A stretch of DNA of 17,426 bases from Nitrospirae bacterium RIFCSPLOW2_12_42_9 (GTDB lineage Bacteria > Nitrospirota > 9FT-COMBO-42-15 > HDB-SIOI813), in assembly GCA_001805205.1 (NCBI GenBank), contig MHER01000099.1, forward strand, positions 3,445 to 20,870, given 5' to 3'. Under the pieces are notes generated by a model. The model had not been told where the DNA came from and did no database searches. It worked only from the letters and a program-made list of their open reading frames with translations. Shown piece after piece: positions 8,971 through 15,388 of the stretch. The position numbers were made by a program, and so were the translations under genes. The first letter of the stretch is position 1, and the number at the start of each line of letters is the position of its first letter.

Positions 8971-9738
8971 TTATTCCTTCTCAGTGCCCTTCTTCGGAGA
9001 TAGAAACGGCGCAATGAGATCAACAGGTAAAGGAAATATAATAGTAGAATTCTTCTCTGTTGCAATCTCTGTAAGGGTCTGCAGGTATCTGAGCTGCAGG
9101 GCTATGGGTCTTATACTTATTATCTCTGCGGCATCAGATAGTTTCTGTGCAGCCTGAAATTCTCCCTCAGCATGTATTATCTTTGCCCTTCTTTCCCTTT
9201 CAGCCTCTGCCTGTTTAGCCATAGCACGCTGCATCTCCTGCGGCAGATCAACATGCTTCATCTCAACATTGGATACCTTTACCCCCCAGGGCTCTGTATG
9301 CCTGTCAAGTATTCGCTGGAGATCCTGGTTTAATTTTTCTCTCGCGGAGAGTAATTCATCAAGATCTGCCTGACCGAGTACGCTTCGCAGTGTTGTCTGT
9401 GCCAACTGTGAGGTGGCATACAAGTAATCCTCCACTTCAATAATGGCCTTCTTTGCTTCAAGCACCCTGAAATATACTACAGCACTGACCTTAACAGAGA
9501 CATTATCCTTTGTTATTATATCCTGCGTAGGCACATCCAGCACAACTGTCCGCAGGCTTACCTTGACCATCCTCTGTACACCTGGAAGGAGTATGATCAG
9601 ACCAGGCCCCTTTACCCTCCAGAACCTGCCAAGCATAAATATTACACCGCGCTCATACTCCTTGAGGATCTTTACTGCGCTATATAAGAACATCACTACA
9701 ATTATTATGATTATCAGCGGGCTTAATAAAAATTCCAT
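8971..9738 (-). CDS. Slipin, SPFH/band 7 membrane protein
   Basis: A 255-residue stomatin-like scaffold protein of the inner membrane. It has one N-terminal hydrophobic segment (about residues 6-22), then the SPFH domain: [20 protein letters not shown] (26-45), a [20 protein letters not shown] strand block (70-89) and [20 protein letters not shown] (112-131). A charged alpha-helical coiled-coil stretch follows (about 165-205, [20 protein letters not shown]). The C-terminus [11 protein letters not shown] is typical of slipins. Such proteins oligomerise into membrane rings. The upstream NfeD-type protease gene, 19 bp away, is the classic partner: in archaeal homologues the protease cleaves the slipin C-terminal hydrophobic region. 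The ATG at 9738 has GGGGGTG about seven bases upstream. Confidence 0.93.
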   Translation of the reverse strand: MEFLLSPLIIIIIVVMFLYSAVKILKEYERGVIFMLGRFWRVKGPGLIILLPGVQRMVKVSLRTVVLDVPTQDIITKDNVSVKVSAVVYFRVLEAKKAIIEVEDYLYATSQLAQTTLRSVLGQADLDELLSAREKLNQDLQRILDRHTEPWGVKVSNVEMKHVDLPQEMQRAMAKQAEAERERRAKIIHAEGEFQAAQKLSDAAEIISIRPIALQLRYLQTLTEIATEKNSTIIFPLPVDLIAPFLSPKKGTEKE

Positions 9739-9757
9739 CTTAACACCCCCTTTCGTG

Positions 9758-11050
9758 TTATACCTTCTTTACTATAACTGTCATGCTGTCTGTACTGACT
9801 ATCTTTACTCTTTCCCCCTTTCTTATTGGCTCCTCACTGCGTGCATCCCAGAGCTCTCCGTGGAAAAAGACTTTTCCATCAGGGTCAATGTCTGTAGATG
9901 CCTCCCCTGTCTCTCCAATAAGTCCCTCTATGCCTGAAACCGGCTGCCTTTTATGGGCCTTTACTGCCATCCCGATAGTAACAGCAAAGAAAAGGGCTGT
10001 CAGCAATGCAGCCGGCAGGATGACCATATATGATATCCTGAAAAACGGAAAGTCTGTCCTCATCAGCATTATAGAGCCTAAAACCATGGATATGACCCCT
10101 GCAACAGAAAGAAGGCCATAGCTTATGATCTTTATCTCAGCTATAAACAGGATAATCCCAAATATTATAAGAAGGAGCCCGGCATAATTAACAGGGAGTG
10201 TCTGAAATGCATAGAAGGCCAGTATCAGGCAGATAGCGCCTACAACACCTGGTAATATTGCACCAGGACTTGCAAGTTCAAAAAAGAGGCCGTATATACC
10301 AAGTATCATAAGGATATAGGCAACATTGGGATTACTCAGGGTATTTAATATCCTTAATCTCAAACCCATCGGGAGCTCTTCTATCACCACCCCTGTTGTT
10401 TCAATCTTAACACTCCCTGAATTGGTAGTAACCTCCCGGTTGTTTATAGACTTAATAAGCTCATCCCTGTTCGCAGCAATAAGGTCAATAACCTTCAGTT
10501 CCAGGGCCTCTTTCTCTGTTATGGAGACACTCTTCCTTACTGCATCTTCAGCCCACTTTGCATTCCTGCCGCGTTTTCCTGCAATGGATTTTATATATGC
10601 TGATGCGTCATTTACAACCTTCTCCTGCATCTCTTCATCCATCTTACCGCCGCCGACTGCGACCGGATGTGCTGCGCCTATATTAGTTCCTGGTGACATG
10701 GCAGCAATATGGGCAGAAAGGGTGATAAAGACACCTGCTGAGGCAGCCCTCGCACCTGCAGGAGAGACATAGACCACAACAGGGATATCAGAATTACTTA
10801 TAGCCTTGACAATATCCCTCATGGACTCATCAAGTCCACCCGGTGTGTCAAGCTCGATTAAGAGGGCTGTAGCATCGTTTTCATTCGCCTTCTTTATTGC
10901 CTCTGAAATATATTCACCTGCCACAGTATTAATTACACCATCATATTTTGCAACATAAAGGCTCTTCTGGCCTGAGATGGATAATCCATATAATCCAAAC
11001 AGGATGAATAAACAGGCTAAAACTATTTTAATTTTTATATACACTTTCAT
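9758..11050 (-). CDS. nfeD: NfeD membrane-bound ClpP-class serine protease
   Basis: A 430-residue long-form NfeD (NfeD1b). It has a signal sequence (about 5-27), then a ClpP/SppA-like serine protease domain (about 30-220) with LDTPGGL (68-73), [15 protein letters not shown] (95-109) carrying probable nucleophile S104, and probable catalytic lysine K144 in MQEKVVND. Five hydrophobic segments follow (about 243-260, 265-282, 288-306, 310-328, 343-364), then a C-terminal OB-fold NfeD domain (about 373-430, [20 protein letters not shown]). The start at 11050 was chosen over an upstream in-frame ATG at 11119. It gives a clean signal peptide and an ATGA overlap with the mazG stop; the 23 extra residues look unlike the family and lie inside mazG. 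It likely works with the adjacent slipin in membrane protein quality control. Confidence 0.93.
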   Translation of the reverse strand: MKVYIKIKIVLACLFILFGLYGLSISGQKSLYVAKYDGVINTVAGEYISEAIKKANENDATALLIELDTPGGLDESMRDIVKAISNSDIPVVVYVSPAGARAASAGVFITLSAHIAAMSPGTNIGAAHPVAVGGGKMDEEMQEKVVNDASAYIKSIAGKRGRNAKWAEDAVRKSVSITEKEALELKVIDLIAANRDELIKSINNREVTTNSGSVKIETTGVVIEELPMGLRLRILNTLSNPNVAYILMILGIYGLFFELASPGAILPGVVGAICLILAFYAFQTLPVNYAGLLLIIFGIILFIAEIKIISYGLLSVAGVISMVLGSIMLMRTDFPFFRISYMVILPAALLTALFFAVTIGMAVKAHKRQPVSGIEGLIGETGEASTDIDPDGKVFFHGELWDARSEEPIRKGERVKIVSTDSMTVIVKKV

Positions 11051-11829
11051 TTCTGTTTCTCTAATACCTTGGCCTCCTTCCACAATATCTCCATATCTCC
11101 GAGGGATACATCGCCCCACTCCCTCCCTTGTTTGGCTAATTCTTCTTCTATATATCTGAACCTTGAGATAAACTTACTAATAGACTTGCGTAAGGCATCT
11201 TCCGGGTTAACCTCAATAAACCTGCCAATATTAACAAGTGCAAACAAGAGATCACCCAGTTCATCCTCCATTCTCTTGTGGTCCTTTGCCCTGAACACCT
11301 CCTCAAATTCCATCATCTCTTCTTTTACCTTTGAAAAGACCTGATCTGCATGTTCCCAGTCAAATCCCACCCTCGCTGCCCTTGCCTGTAATTGATGCGC
11401 CCTCAGGAGTGCAGGGAGATGTGACGGCACCCCCTCAAGGATAGACCTTCTCTCTTCACCTTTCTCACTCTTTTTTATTGCCTCCCACTGTTTTAGCACC
11501 TCCTCGGCGCTATCTGCCTTCACATCTCCAAAGACATGCGGGTGGCGTCTGACCATTTTCTCAATACTTGCTGATAATACATCTTCAATATCAAACTCAC
11601 CATTTTCCTTGCTTATCCTTGCATGAAAAAGGATCTGATAGAGAAGGTCTCCAAGCTCTTCCTTTAATTTTTTTGCATCCTTTTCATCAATTGTTTCCAG
11701 TACCTCATATGCCTCTTCAATCAGAAATGGCTTTAATGACTCCCTGGTCTGCTTCCTGTCCCATGGACACCCATCCTCGCCCCCGAGTCTATCCATTATT
11801 TCAACAAGCCTGTCAAAGTTCTCAGACAA
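11047..11829 (-). CDS. mazG: Nucleoside triphosphate pyrophosphohydrolase MazG
   Basis: A 260-residue cytosolic all-alpha NTP pyrophosphohydrolase that splits (d)NTPs to NMPs and pyrophosphate, with suggested roles in removing aberrant nucleotides and lowering (p)ppGpp under stress. Two MazG repeats are visible. The first has CPWDRKQTRESLKPFLIEEA (21-40) with metal-binding EEAYE (38-42) and EELGD (57-61). The second has KEEMMEFEE and MEDELGDLLFALVNIGRF (about 168-203). This two-domain size matches the E. coli type. The start is TTG at 11829, with GGAGGG five or six bases upstream. It opens the long minus-strand operon, and its stop overlaps the nfeD start by 4 bp. A good promoter lies 30-60 bp upstream. 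Confidence 0.95.
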   Translation of the reverse strand: MSENFDRLVEIMDRLGGEDGCPWDRKQTRESLKPFLIEEAYEVLETIDEKDAKKLKEELGDLLYQILFHARISKENGEFDIEDVLSASIEKMVRRHPHVFGDVKADSAEEVLKQWEAIKKSEKGEERRSILEGVPSHLPALLRAHQLQARAARVGFDWEHADQVFSKVKEEMMEFEEVFRAKDHKRMEDELGDLLFALVNIGRFIEVNPEDALRKSISKFISRFRYIEEELAKQGREWGDVSLGDMEILWKEAKVLEKQK

Positions 11830-11860
11830 TCTACCCTCCAGTTGTTTAAAATAACACTTA

Positions 11861-11890
11861 ATTATGAAACCTTTAACATAGTGGTGTCAA
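11861..11890 (-). promoter_or_regulatory. Putative sigma70-type promoter of the mazG-uvrB operon
   Basis: On the minus strand TTGACA (11890-11885) and CATAAT (11866-11861) are separated by 18 bp, about 30 bp before the mazG TTG. The -35 box is a perfect consensus and the -10 box matches five of six. It is the best candidate to drive all eight downstream genes. Confidence 0.65.
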
Positions 11891-11944
11891 CAAGATAAGT
11901 AGGGAGGGCCTGAATTAAAAAAGCTCATTTATACCAGGGTTCCA

Positions 11945-12391
11945 TTATTTCCGCCTCCGTTGCATCTTCTTTCGTTCGGATTGCAACACTTCCCTCGGAA
12001 GCAGTGCGCGAATGTCCTTTCTGATTCTGCGGGCAACCCGGACGGCCGATCTGGCCTCAGAAAGAGTAATATCCTCATAACCGCCAGGATACCGCGTAAC
12101 AGTAGCATATTCCGTCAACAATTCCTGTTCCTCTCCGGTGAGCAGGTTGTGCAAATCTTCAGGGAGGATTGCCATTAACGATGGGAGGTCATGCGTCTTT
12201 GGAAACGGGATGCCTTTCCAAACCAGAAGGGCCTTCAGATATTTTTCAGCACACTGCTGGGCATGGAAACAGACCGTGTCAGTAGGGCAGTCTTCTCCCA
12301 TTTTGAGAGTGTTCGCAGCGTTTTTCAGATCGTTTTCCGCTTTCACAATCCACTCCCTGGCAACAGCTATTATGTGCTCAGGTTTTGGCAT
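11945..12391 (-). CDS. HEPN domain protein
   Basis: A 148-residue helical protein of the classical HEPN family (PF05168-like). The signature is AREWIVKAENDLKNA (11-25), CFHAQQCAEKYLKALLVWKG (41-60) and IPFPKTHDL (61-69), with a very basic tail (QSERKKMQRRRK). HEPN proteins often pair with MNT nucleotidyltransferases, as here. Some pairs are toxin-antitoxin systems in which the HEPN partner is an RNase. This protein shows no RX4-6H catalytic motif, so RNase activity is doubtful. The start at 12391 was chosen for the AAGGTG ribosome binding site five bases upstream and overlaps the MNT gene by 14 bp; an in-frame ATG at 12409 would add six residues. Its GC content and CGN arginine codons differ from flanking genes, suggesting transfer. 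Confidence 0.85.
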   Translation of the reverse strand: MPKPEHIIAVAREWIVKAENDLKNAANTLKMGEDCPTDTVCFHAQQCAEKYLKALLVWKGIPFPKTHDLPSLMAILPEDLHNLLTGEEQELLTEYATVTRYPGGYEDITLSEARSAVRVARRIRKDIRALLPREVLQSERKKMQRRRK

Positions 12392-12701
12392 ACAACACCT
12401 TACCCTCATGAGCAGCCGGCCATTCTATCGTGCCGACCACTTCCTTGCGCCAATCGAACTCAGCCGCGTCACTCACAATGACATCCTTTGGCAGTCGGAT
12501 ATCGTGCAATGCAGTACGGATCTGAAGCTGAGTCTTTCGTTTCGCCCCGCTGACGCGCATCACAACGAGAAGATCCACATCGCTGTCAGGTCCGGCAGTG
12601 CCACGTGCGTAGGACCCAAAAAGGATCACCTTTTCGGGGTTAAAACGTTCCACAATCCTTCGCACCATCTCCTTTATGAGTCGTTCTGTCTGCCTCTTCA
12701 T
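12378..12701 (-). CDS. Minimal nucleotidyltransferase (MNT), partner of HEPN
   Basis: A 107-residue member of the DNA polymerase beta-like nucleotidyltransferase superfamily. The signature GSYARGTAGPDSDVDLLVV (29-47) gives the GS...DxD catalytic arrangement with D41 and D43; D73 in PKDVIV is the likely third metal ligand. In studied pairs MNT proteins can attach AMP to the partner HEPN toxin and silence it. All catalytic acidic residues are present, so activity is plausible. The start at 12701 (MKRQTERLIKEMVRRI) fits family length; an in-frame ATG at 12782 would add 27 residues that do not look like the family. The ribosome binding site is weak. The gene overlaps the HEPN gene by 14 bp and would be translated first. 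Confidence 0.85.
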   Translation of the reverse strand: MKRQTERLIKEMVRRIVERFNPEKVILFGSYARGTAGPDSDVDLLVVMRVSGAKRKTQLQIRTALHDIRLPKDVIVSDAAEFDWRKEVVGTIEWPAAHEGKVLYAKT

Positions 12702-12823
12702 GTGTCCATATACCTCAAGTTTATTATCTTGGCACAACCAATAGCATAGCGTCAAGAAGCCGTTTCTCCTCGCTGCATCCATTAAGAATATATATACATC
12801 AATGTCTTCTTGTTTTAAATTAC

Positions 12824-12997
12824 CTATGAGATGGCGCTCTCAATCAGGGCGTGTTCACGCAGAACTTTTAGCCGCTGAGGGGATTGACGGGTAATGAGTT
12901 CCTGCCTGCCAAGCGCTACACCCAGATCAGCGAGATACCAGGAGGTAATTGCCGGAATGGTTTCTGGTTTGACTGTAAATTGTTTGAGTGTCATCAT
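12824..12997 (-). pseudogene. Truncated Fic family protein, N-terminal relic
   Basis: A 57-codon reading frame from ATG-ATG (12997/12994) to TAG (12826-12824). The protein has IPAITSWYLADLGVALGRQE (14-33) and TRQSPQRLKVLREHALIESA (36-55), which match my memory of the N-terminal region of Fic-family adenylyltransferases (where it is followed by an SxxxEG inhibitory helix and the HPFxxGNG catalytic core). The frame stops just at that helix, and no Fic core was found downstream in any frame. GGGGA lies about eight bases before the ATG. It is either a decayed gene or a very short derived protein. Codon use (CGN arginines) resembles the neighbouring MNT-HEPN genes rather than the core operon. Confidence 0.7.
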
Positions 12998-13015
12998 TCT
13001 TTTTTATCCCCATAT

Positions 13016-13039
13016 GCTGGTGCTTCCTCAAGCACCTGC
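13016..13039. repeat. Stem-loop upstream of the Fic relic
   Basis: GGTGCTT (13019-13025) and AAGCACC (13030-13036) form a perfect stem with a four-base loop CCTC. After one mismatch, two more pairs extend it to 13016-13039. No T-run follows on either strand, so it is not a standard terminator. On the minus strand it sits about 20 bp before the Fic-relic ATG, so it may have been a leader hairpin or operator. Confidence 0.45.
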
Positions 13040-13052
13040 ATCGGCCGGGATT

Positions 13053-13155
13053 CTGGAAGGGTAATATAACAGAAAAGGAAGGTTATCTCAATAATTGAAG
13101 TCCAGGTAGTGGTGCTCAAGACACCCCGATGGGGCGTGAAGTCCCTGTAAAGGGG
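13053..13155. other. Hairpin-rich non-coding stretch, possible mobile-element or ncRNA remnant
   Basis: Between the cyclase gene and the Fic relic no protein-like frame is convincing. Several nested pairings are visible: CTGGA (13053-13057) with TCCAG (13101-13105) enclosing ATAAC (13066-13070) with GTTAT (13082-13086); ACACCCC-type stem around CCCCGATGGGG (13121-13137); and CCCT-GTAA-AGGG (13143-13154) with a GNRA-type loop on the plus strand. TGAAGTCC is repeated at 13096-13103 and 13137-13144. The plus-strand pattern of consecutive hairpins reminds me of the structured right end (omega RNA region) of IS200/IS605-type elements, but no TnpB frame is present. Confidence 0.35.
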
Positions 13156-13162
13156 ATATACT

Positions 13163-14854
13163 TTATGCTGGCTGGCTTATTTCAATGCGGTTCCGCCCAT
13201 TTGACTTGGCTTGATATAAGGCGGCATCCGCCCTTTTAAATAACGAATCAACCGTATCCTCATCTTTAAACTGGGCTATCCCAAAACTTACAGTTATAGT
13301 CCCGATCCCTTCAAATTTGTAAATTTCTATTGCCTTTCGTATACGCTCTGCCAGAGTAGATGCGCCATTTAAATCAGCCTCAGGGATAATAATAAGAAAT
13401 TCTTCACCACCTATCCTGAAGAGATAATTTGTCTTCCTCATATTATTCTTAGCGATATCAGCAATTGCCTTTAAGACATAATCCCCGGTACTATGACCAT
13501 AAACATCATTTACTTTTTTGAAGTAATCAATATCAAAGATTGCTACAGATAGAAAACGCTGGTATCGCCTGGCCCTTTCCAGCTCCATAGGCAGAACCCC
13601 GTCCAATTTTGCCCTGTTGAAAGCCTGGGTTAAATGATCTGTGGTGGCGCGATGCTTCAACTCATCGGTCATCCGGCCAAGTACAGCAGCCAGTTCACCT
13701 ATCTCATCTTTACTATGAATATCAATCTTTGTTTCAAGCTTCCCGTCACCTATATCATGTGCTATATTTTTCAATCTCTCTATTGGCCTTGATATGGTCT
13801 TTGCTATAAAATAACCAAGGATCAGGGATAGGGAAAACATACCCAAAGCCAACAAGGACAGCCTCTTATTTAATCTGTTGAGAGACGTAAAGAGTGCATC
13901 TGATTTGTATTCTTCAAATAATATCCAGCCAAAGGCCTTTGAACGTGCATACGCAAACAGTTTACCATTCCGGCCTGATTTTTCTTCAGAAAAATCAATA
14001 AAACCTGTTTCTCCATTCGCTGATGTAAAATATTCATCCTTCGAAAGGTCTTTTAAAAATTTATCTCCTCTTGAAGAGTAAATGTTTTTCCCATCCCTGG
14101 TAGTTAATATAATTCTGACATCCTTATATCTGCTGGAAGCAACAGATTTTCGCAAATATTCGAATGTATCTTCTATATTTAATACGACCTTGATTACCCC
14201 TATAAACCTCCCTTCTTCGTTATTAATCTTCAATGCAATATCCGTTGAATAGACATCGGCGCTTTCATCATAAGAAACATCCCTCAAATAATAACCATGT
14301 TCATTAGCTGACTGCCACCACTCCTCATCGTCCTGTCTGAAATCACTGGTCTTTCCAGTCTGTGCAACATTGGCGCCGAATTTATTAGTTAAAAACACCT
14401 CTCCATAGATCTTATACTTATGCTCGGCATTATAGAAATCTACTTTCTTTCTGATCGAATCTGACAGTTCATTCTCAATCAGTTTCTTCATAAATGGTGT
14501 AATCGTTTTACCCGGCGATGATTTCCACTCCCGGTCTTTTTCATTAATAAAGCCTTGAACGTTATCCATCTTTTCATAGTCCATGTTTGCCTGGGTTAAA
14601 ATATCACGCACATATTTGCTGACTATAAATTCATTAAAGTGATTAATCCTCTCAAAAATCCTATTATCTATTTCTTTGACAACCAGAACGGTATTAGATA
14701 CAACTGTTTCACCAATCTCTTTTTTGAGTGCAATATGGCTTTCACGAATTGTTATATAACTGGTAATACCAATGATAAGGACAATCGCAAAGAAACTAAG
14801 GATAAGTTTATATAATATTCTCACGGCAGGTATTGATTCTAAAACCGCATTCAC
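13163..14854 (-). CDS. Membrane diguanylate cyclase with Cache sensor, HAMP and GGDEF
   Basis: A 563-residue enzyme predicted to make cyclic di-GMP from two GTP. It has a membrane segment at about 12-36, an extracytoplasmic Cache-type sensor (about 40-325, with EEWWQSANEHGYYLRDVSYD and FIGVIKVVLNIEDT), a second membrane segment (331-351), a HAMP linker (352-404) and a GGDEF domain. The active site reads RIGGEEFLIIIPE with GGEEF at 482-486, and FDIDYFKKVNDVYGH (440-454) is intact. The upstream I-site position holds RKTN (473-476) instead of RxxD, so product inhibition may be lost. The start is GTG at 14854 or GTG at 14824; neither has a clear ribosome binding site. It is a single gene, divergent from the DUF1844 gene, with codon use like the core genes. 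Confidence 0.92.
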   Translation of the reverse strand: MNAVLESIPAVRILYKLILSFFAIVLIIGITSYITIRESHIALKKEIGETVVSNTVLVVKEIDNRIFERINHFNEFIVSKYVRDILTQANMDYEKMDNVQGFINEKDREWKSSPGKTITPFMKKLIENELSDSIRKKVDFYNAEHKYKIYGEVFLTNKFGANVAQTGKTSDFRQDDEEWWQSANEHGYYLRDVSYDESADVYSTDIALKINNEEGRFIGVIKVVLNIEDTFEYLRKSVASSRYKDVRIILTTRDGKNIYSSRGDKFLKDLSKDEYFTSANGETGFIDFSEEKSGRNGKLFAYARSKAFGWILFEEYKSDALFTSLNRLNKRLSLLALGMFSLSLILGYFIAKTISRPIERLKNIAHDIGDGKLETKIDIHSKDEIGELAAVLGRMTDELKHRATTDHLTQAFNRAKLDGVLPMELERARRYQRFLSVAIFDIDYFKKVNDVYGHSTGDYVLKAIADIAKNNMRKTNYLFRIGGEEFLIIIPEADLNGASTLAERIRKAIEIYKFEGIGTITVSFGIAQFKDEDTVDSLFKRADAALYQAKSNGRNRIEISQPA

Positions 14855-14862
14855 AGCGGTTT
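14842..14862 (-). promoter_or_regulatory. Hairpin around the cyclase start
   Basis: AAACCGC (14842-14848) and GCGGTTT (14856-14862) form a perfect 7-bp stem with loop ATTCACA, which contains the GTG codon at 14854 on the minus strand. With the promoter proposed just upstream, the hairpin would sit at the very 5' end of the mRNA. Confidence 0.5.
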
Positions 14863-14869
14863 CATTTTC

Positions 14870-14898
14870 AGCATATCAGGATAAGATTTATGTGTCAA
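14870..14898 (-). promoter_or_regulatory. Putative sigma70-type promoter of the diguanylate cyclase
   Basis: On the minus strand a perfect TTGACA (14898-14893) is followed 17 bp later by TATGCT (14875-14870). Transcription would begin near 14863, leaving a leader of about 10 bases if GTG at 14854 is used, or about 40 bases if GTG at 14824 is used. Confidence 0.6.
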
Positions 14899-15011
14899 TT
14901 AAGATTTTGCCTGTTAAGTATTGATGAGAGTTGCTTTTGATGTGTTGTTATGTTAAAAATTCGTAGGCATAGGAACATCTATATTTAACATATTTCAGGA
15001 GGTAATGTAAC

Positions 15012-15380
15012 ATGGACGAACAGGAATCCTTTACAATCAAAGATAAGAGGCGTTTTAAGGAGGGGACTGAACCCACTGAAGAATCAATGGGGCCTGATAA
15101 GACTCAACAACTGGAAGAACCTTACACCCCCGCGATTGAGATCAACTTCGCATCCTTTATCTTTTCCCTTGGCAGATCAGCCTTTGTACATCTCGGAGAA
15201 GAACCAGACCCTGTAACCGGGGGGAAGAAGGTATCACTTCCTCTTGCAAAGGAAACCATTGATATTATAGGGCTCCTTGAAGAAAAGACAAAGGGGAATC
15301 TTACTCAGGACGAAGAACAGCTTATAAAAAATATCCTTTATGCCCTTCGTATGAGGTATGTTGAGATGTCGTCGAAGTAA
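15012..15380 (+). CDS. DUF1844 domain protein
   Basis: A 122-residue, probably cytosolic protein. The first 45 residues are charged and low in complexity. The DUF1844 domain follows (about 46-117): INFASFIFSLGRSAFVHLGE, LPLAKETIDIIGLLEEKTKG and LTQDEEQLIKNILYALRMRY. The family is widespread in Nitrospirota, deltaproteobacteria-like groups and Acidobacteria, and its biochemical role is unknown. The ATG at 15012 is fixed by a near-perfect ribosome binding site AGGAGGT at 14998-15004. The next gene begins 8 bp after the stop, so the two are likely co-transcribed. A link to envelope biogenesis through that neighbour is inference only. Confidence 0.85.
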   Translation: MDEQESFTIKDKRRFKEGTEPTEESMGPDKTQQLEEPYTPAIEINFASFIFSLGRSAFVHLGEEPDPVTGGKKVSLPLAKETIDIIGLLEEKTKGNLTQDEEQLIKNILYALRMRYVEMSSK

Positions 15381-15388
15381 GGAAAAGC

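Noticed and set aside
8961..8976. TGGCAC-N5-TTCC resembling a sigma54 promoter on the plus strand
   Set aside because: The -12 half lacks the GC pair of the consensus and the site points against the operon with no plus-strand gene downstream.
8868..9065. Minus-strand 65-residue frame spanning the slipin-DUF4390 junction
   Set aside because: It overlaps two firmly supported genes on the same strand in another frame and is arginine/tyrosine-rich shadow sequence.
11051..11119. N-terminal extension of NfeD from an upstream ATG
   Set aside because: The extra 23 residues lie inside mazG, are charged and precede the signal peptide; the ATGA overlap start at 11050 is the natural one.
12138..12749. 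Plus-strand 203-residue frame across MNT and HEPN
   Set aside because: It is the shadow of two well-supported minus-strand genes with conserved catalytic motifs; its own protein is low in recognisable features.
12702..12782. N-terminal extension of the MNT protein
   Set aside because: The 27 added residues (cysteine and aromatic rich) precede a full-length MNT domain and do not resemble the family, though the frame is open and cannot be excluded.
13121..13165. Hairpins after the cyclase stop as a rho-independent terminator
   Set aside because: On the minus strand no T-run follows the stems, so they do not fit a standard terminator.
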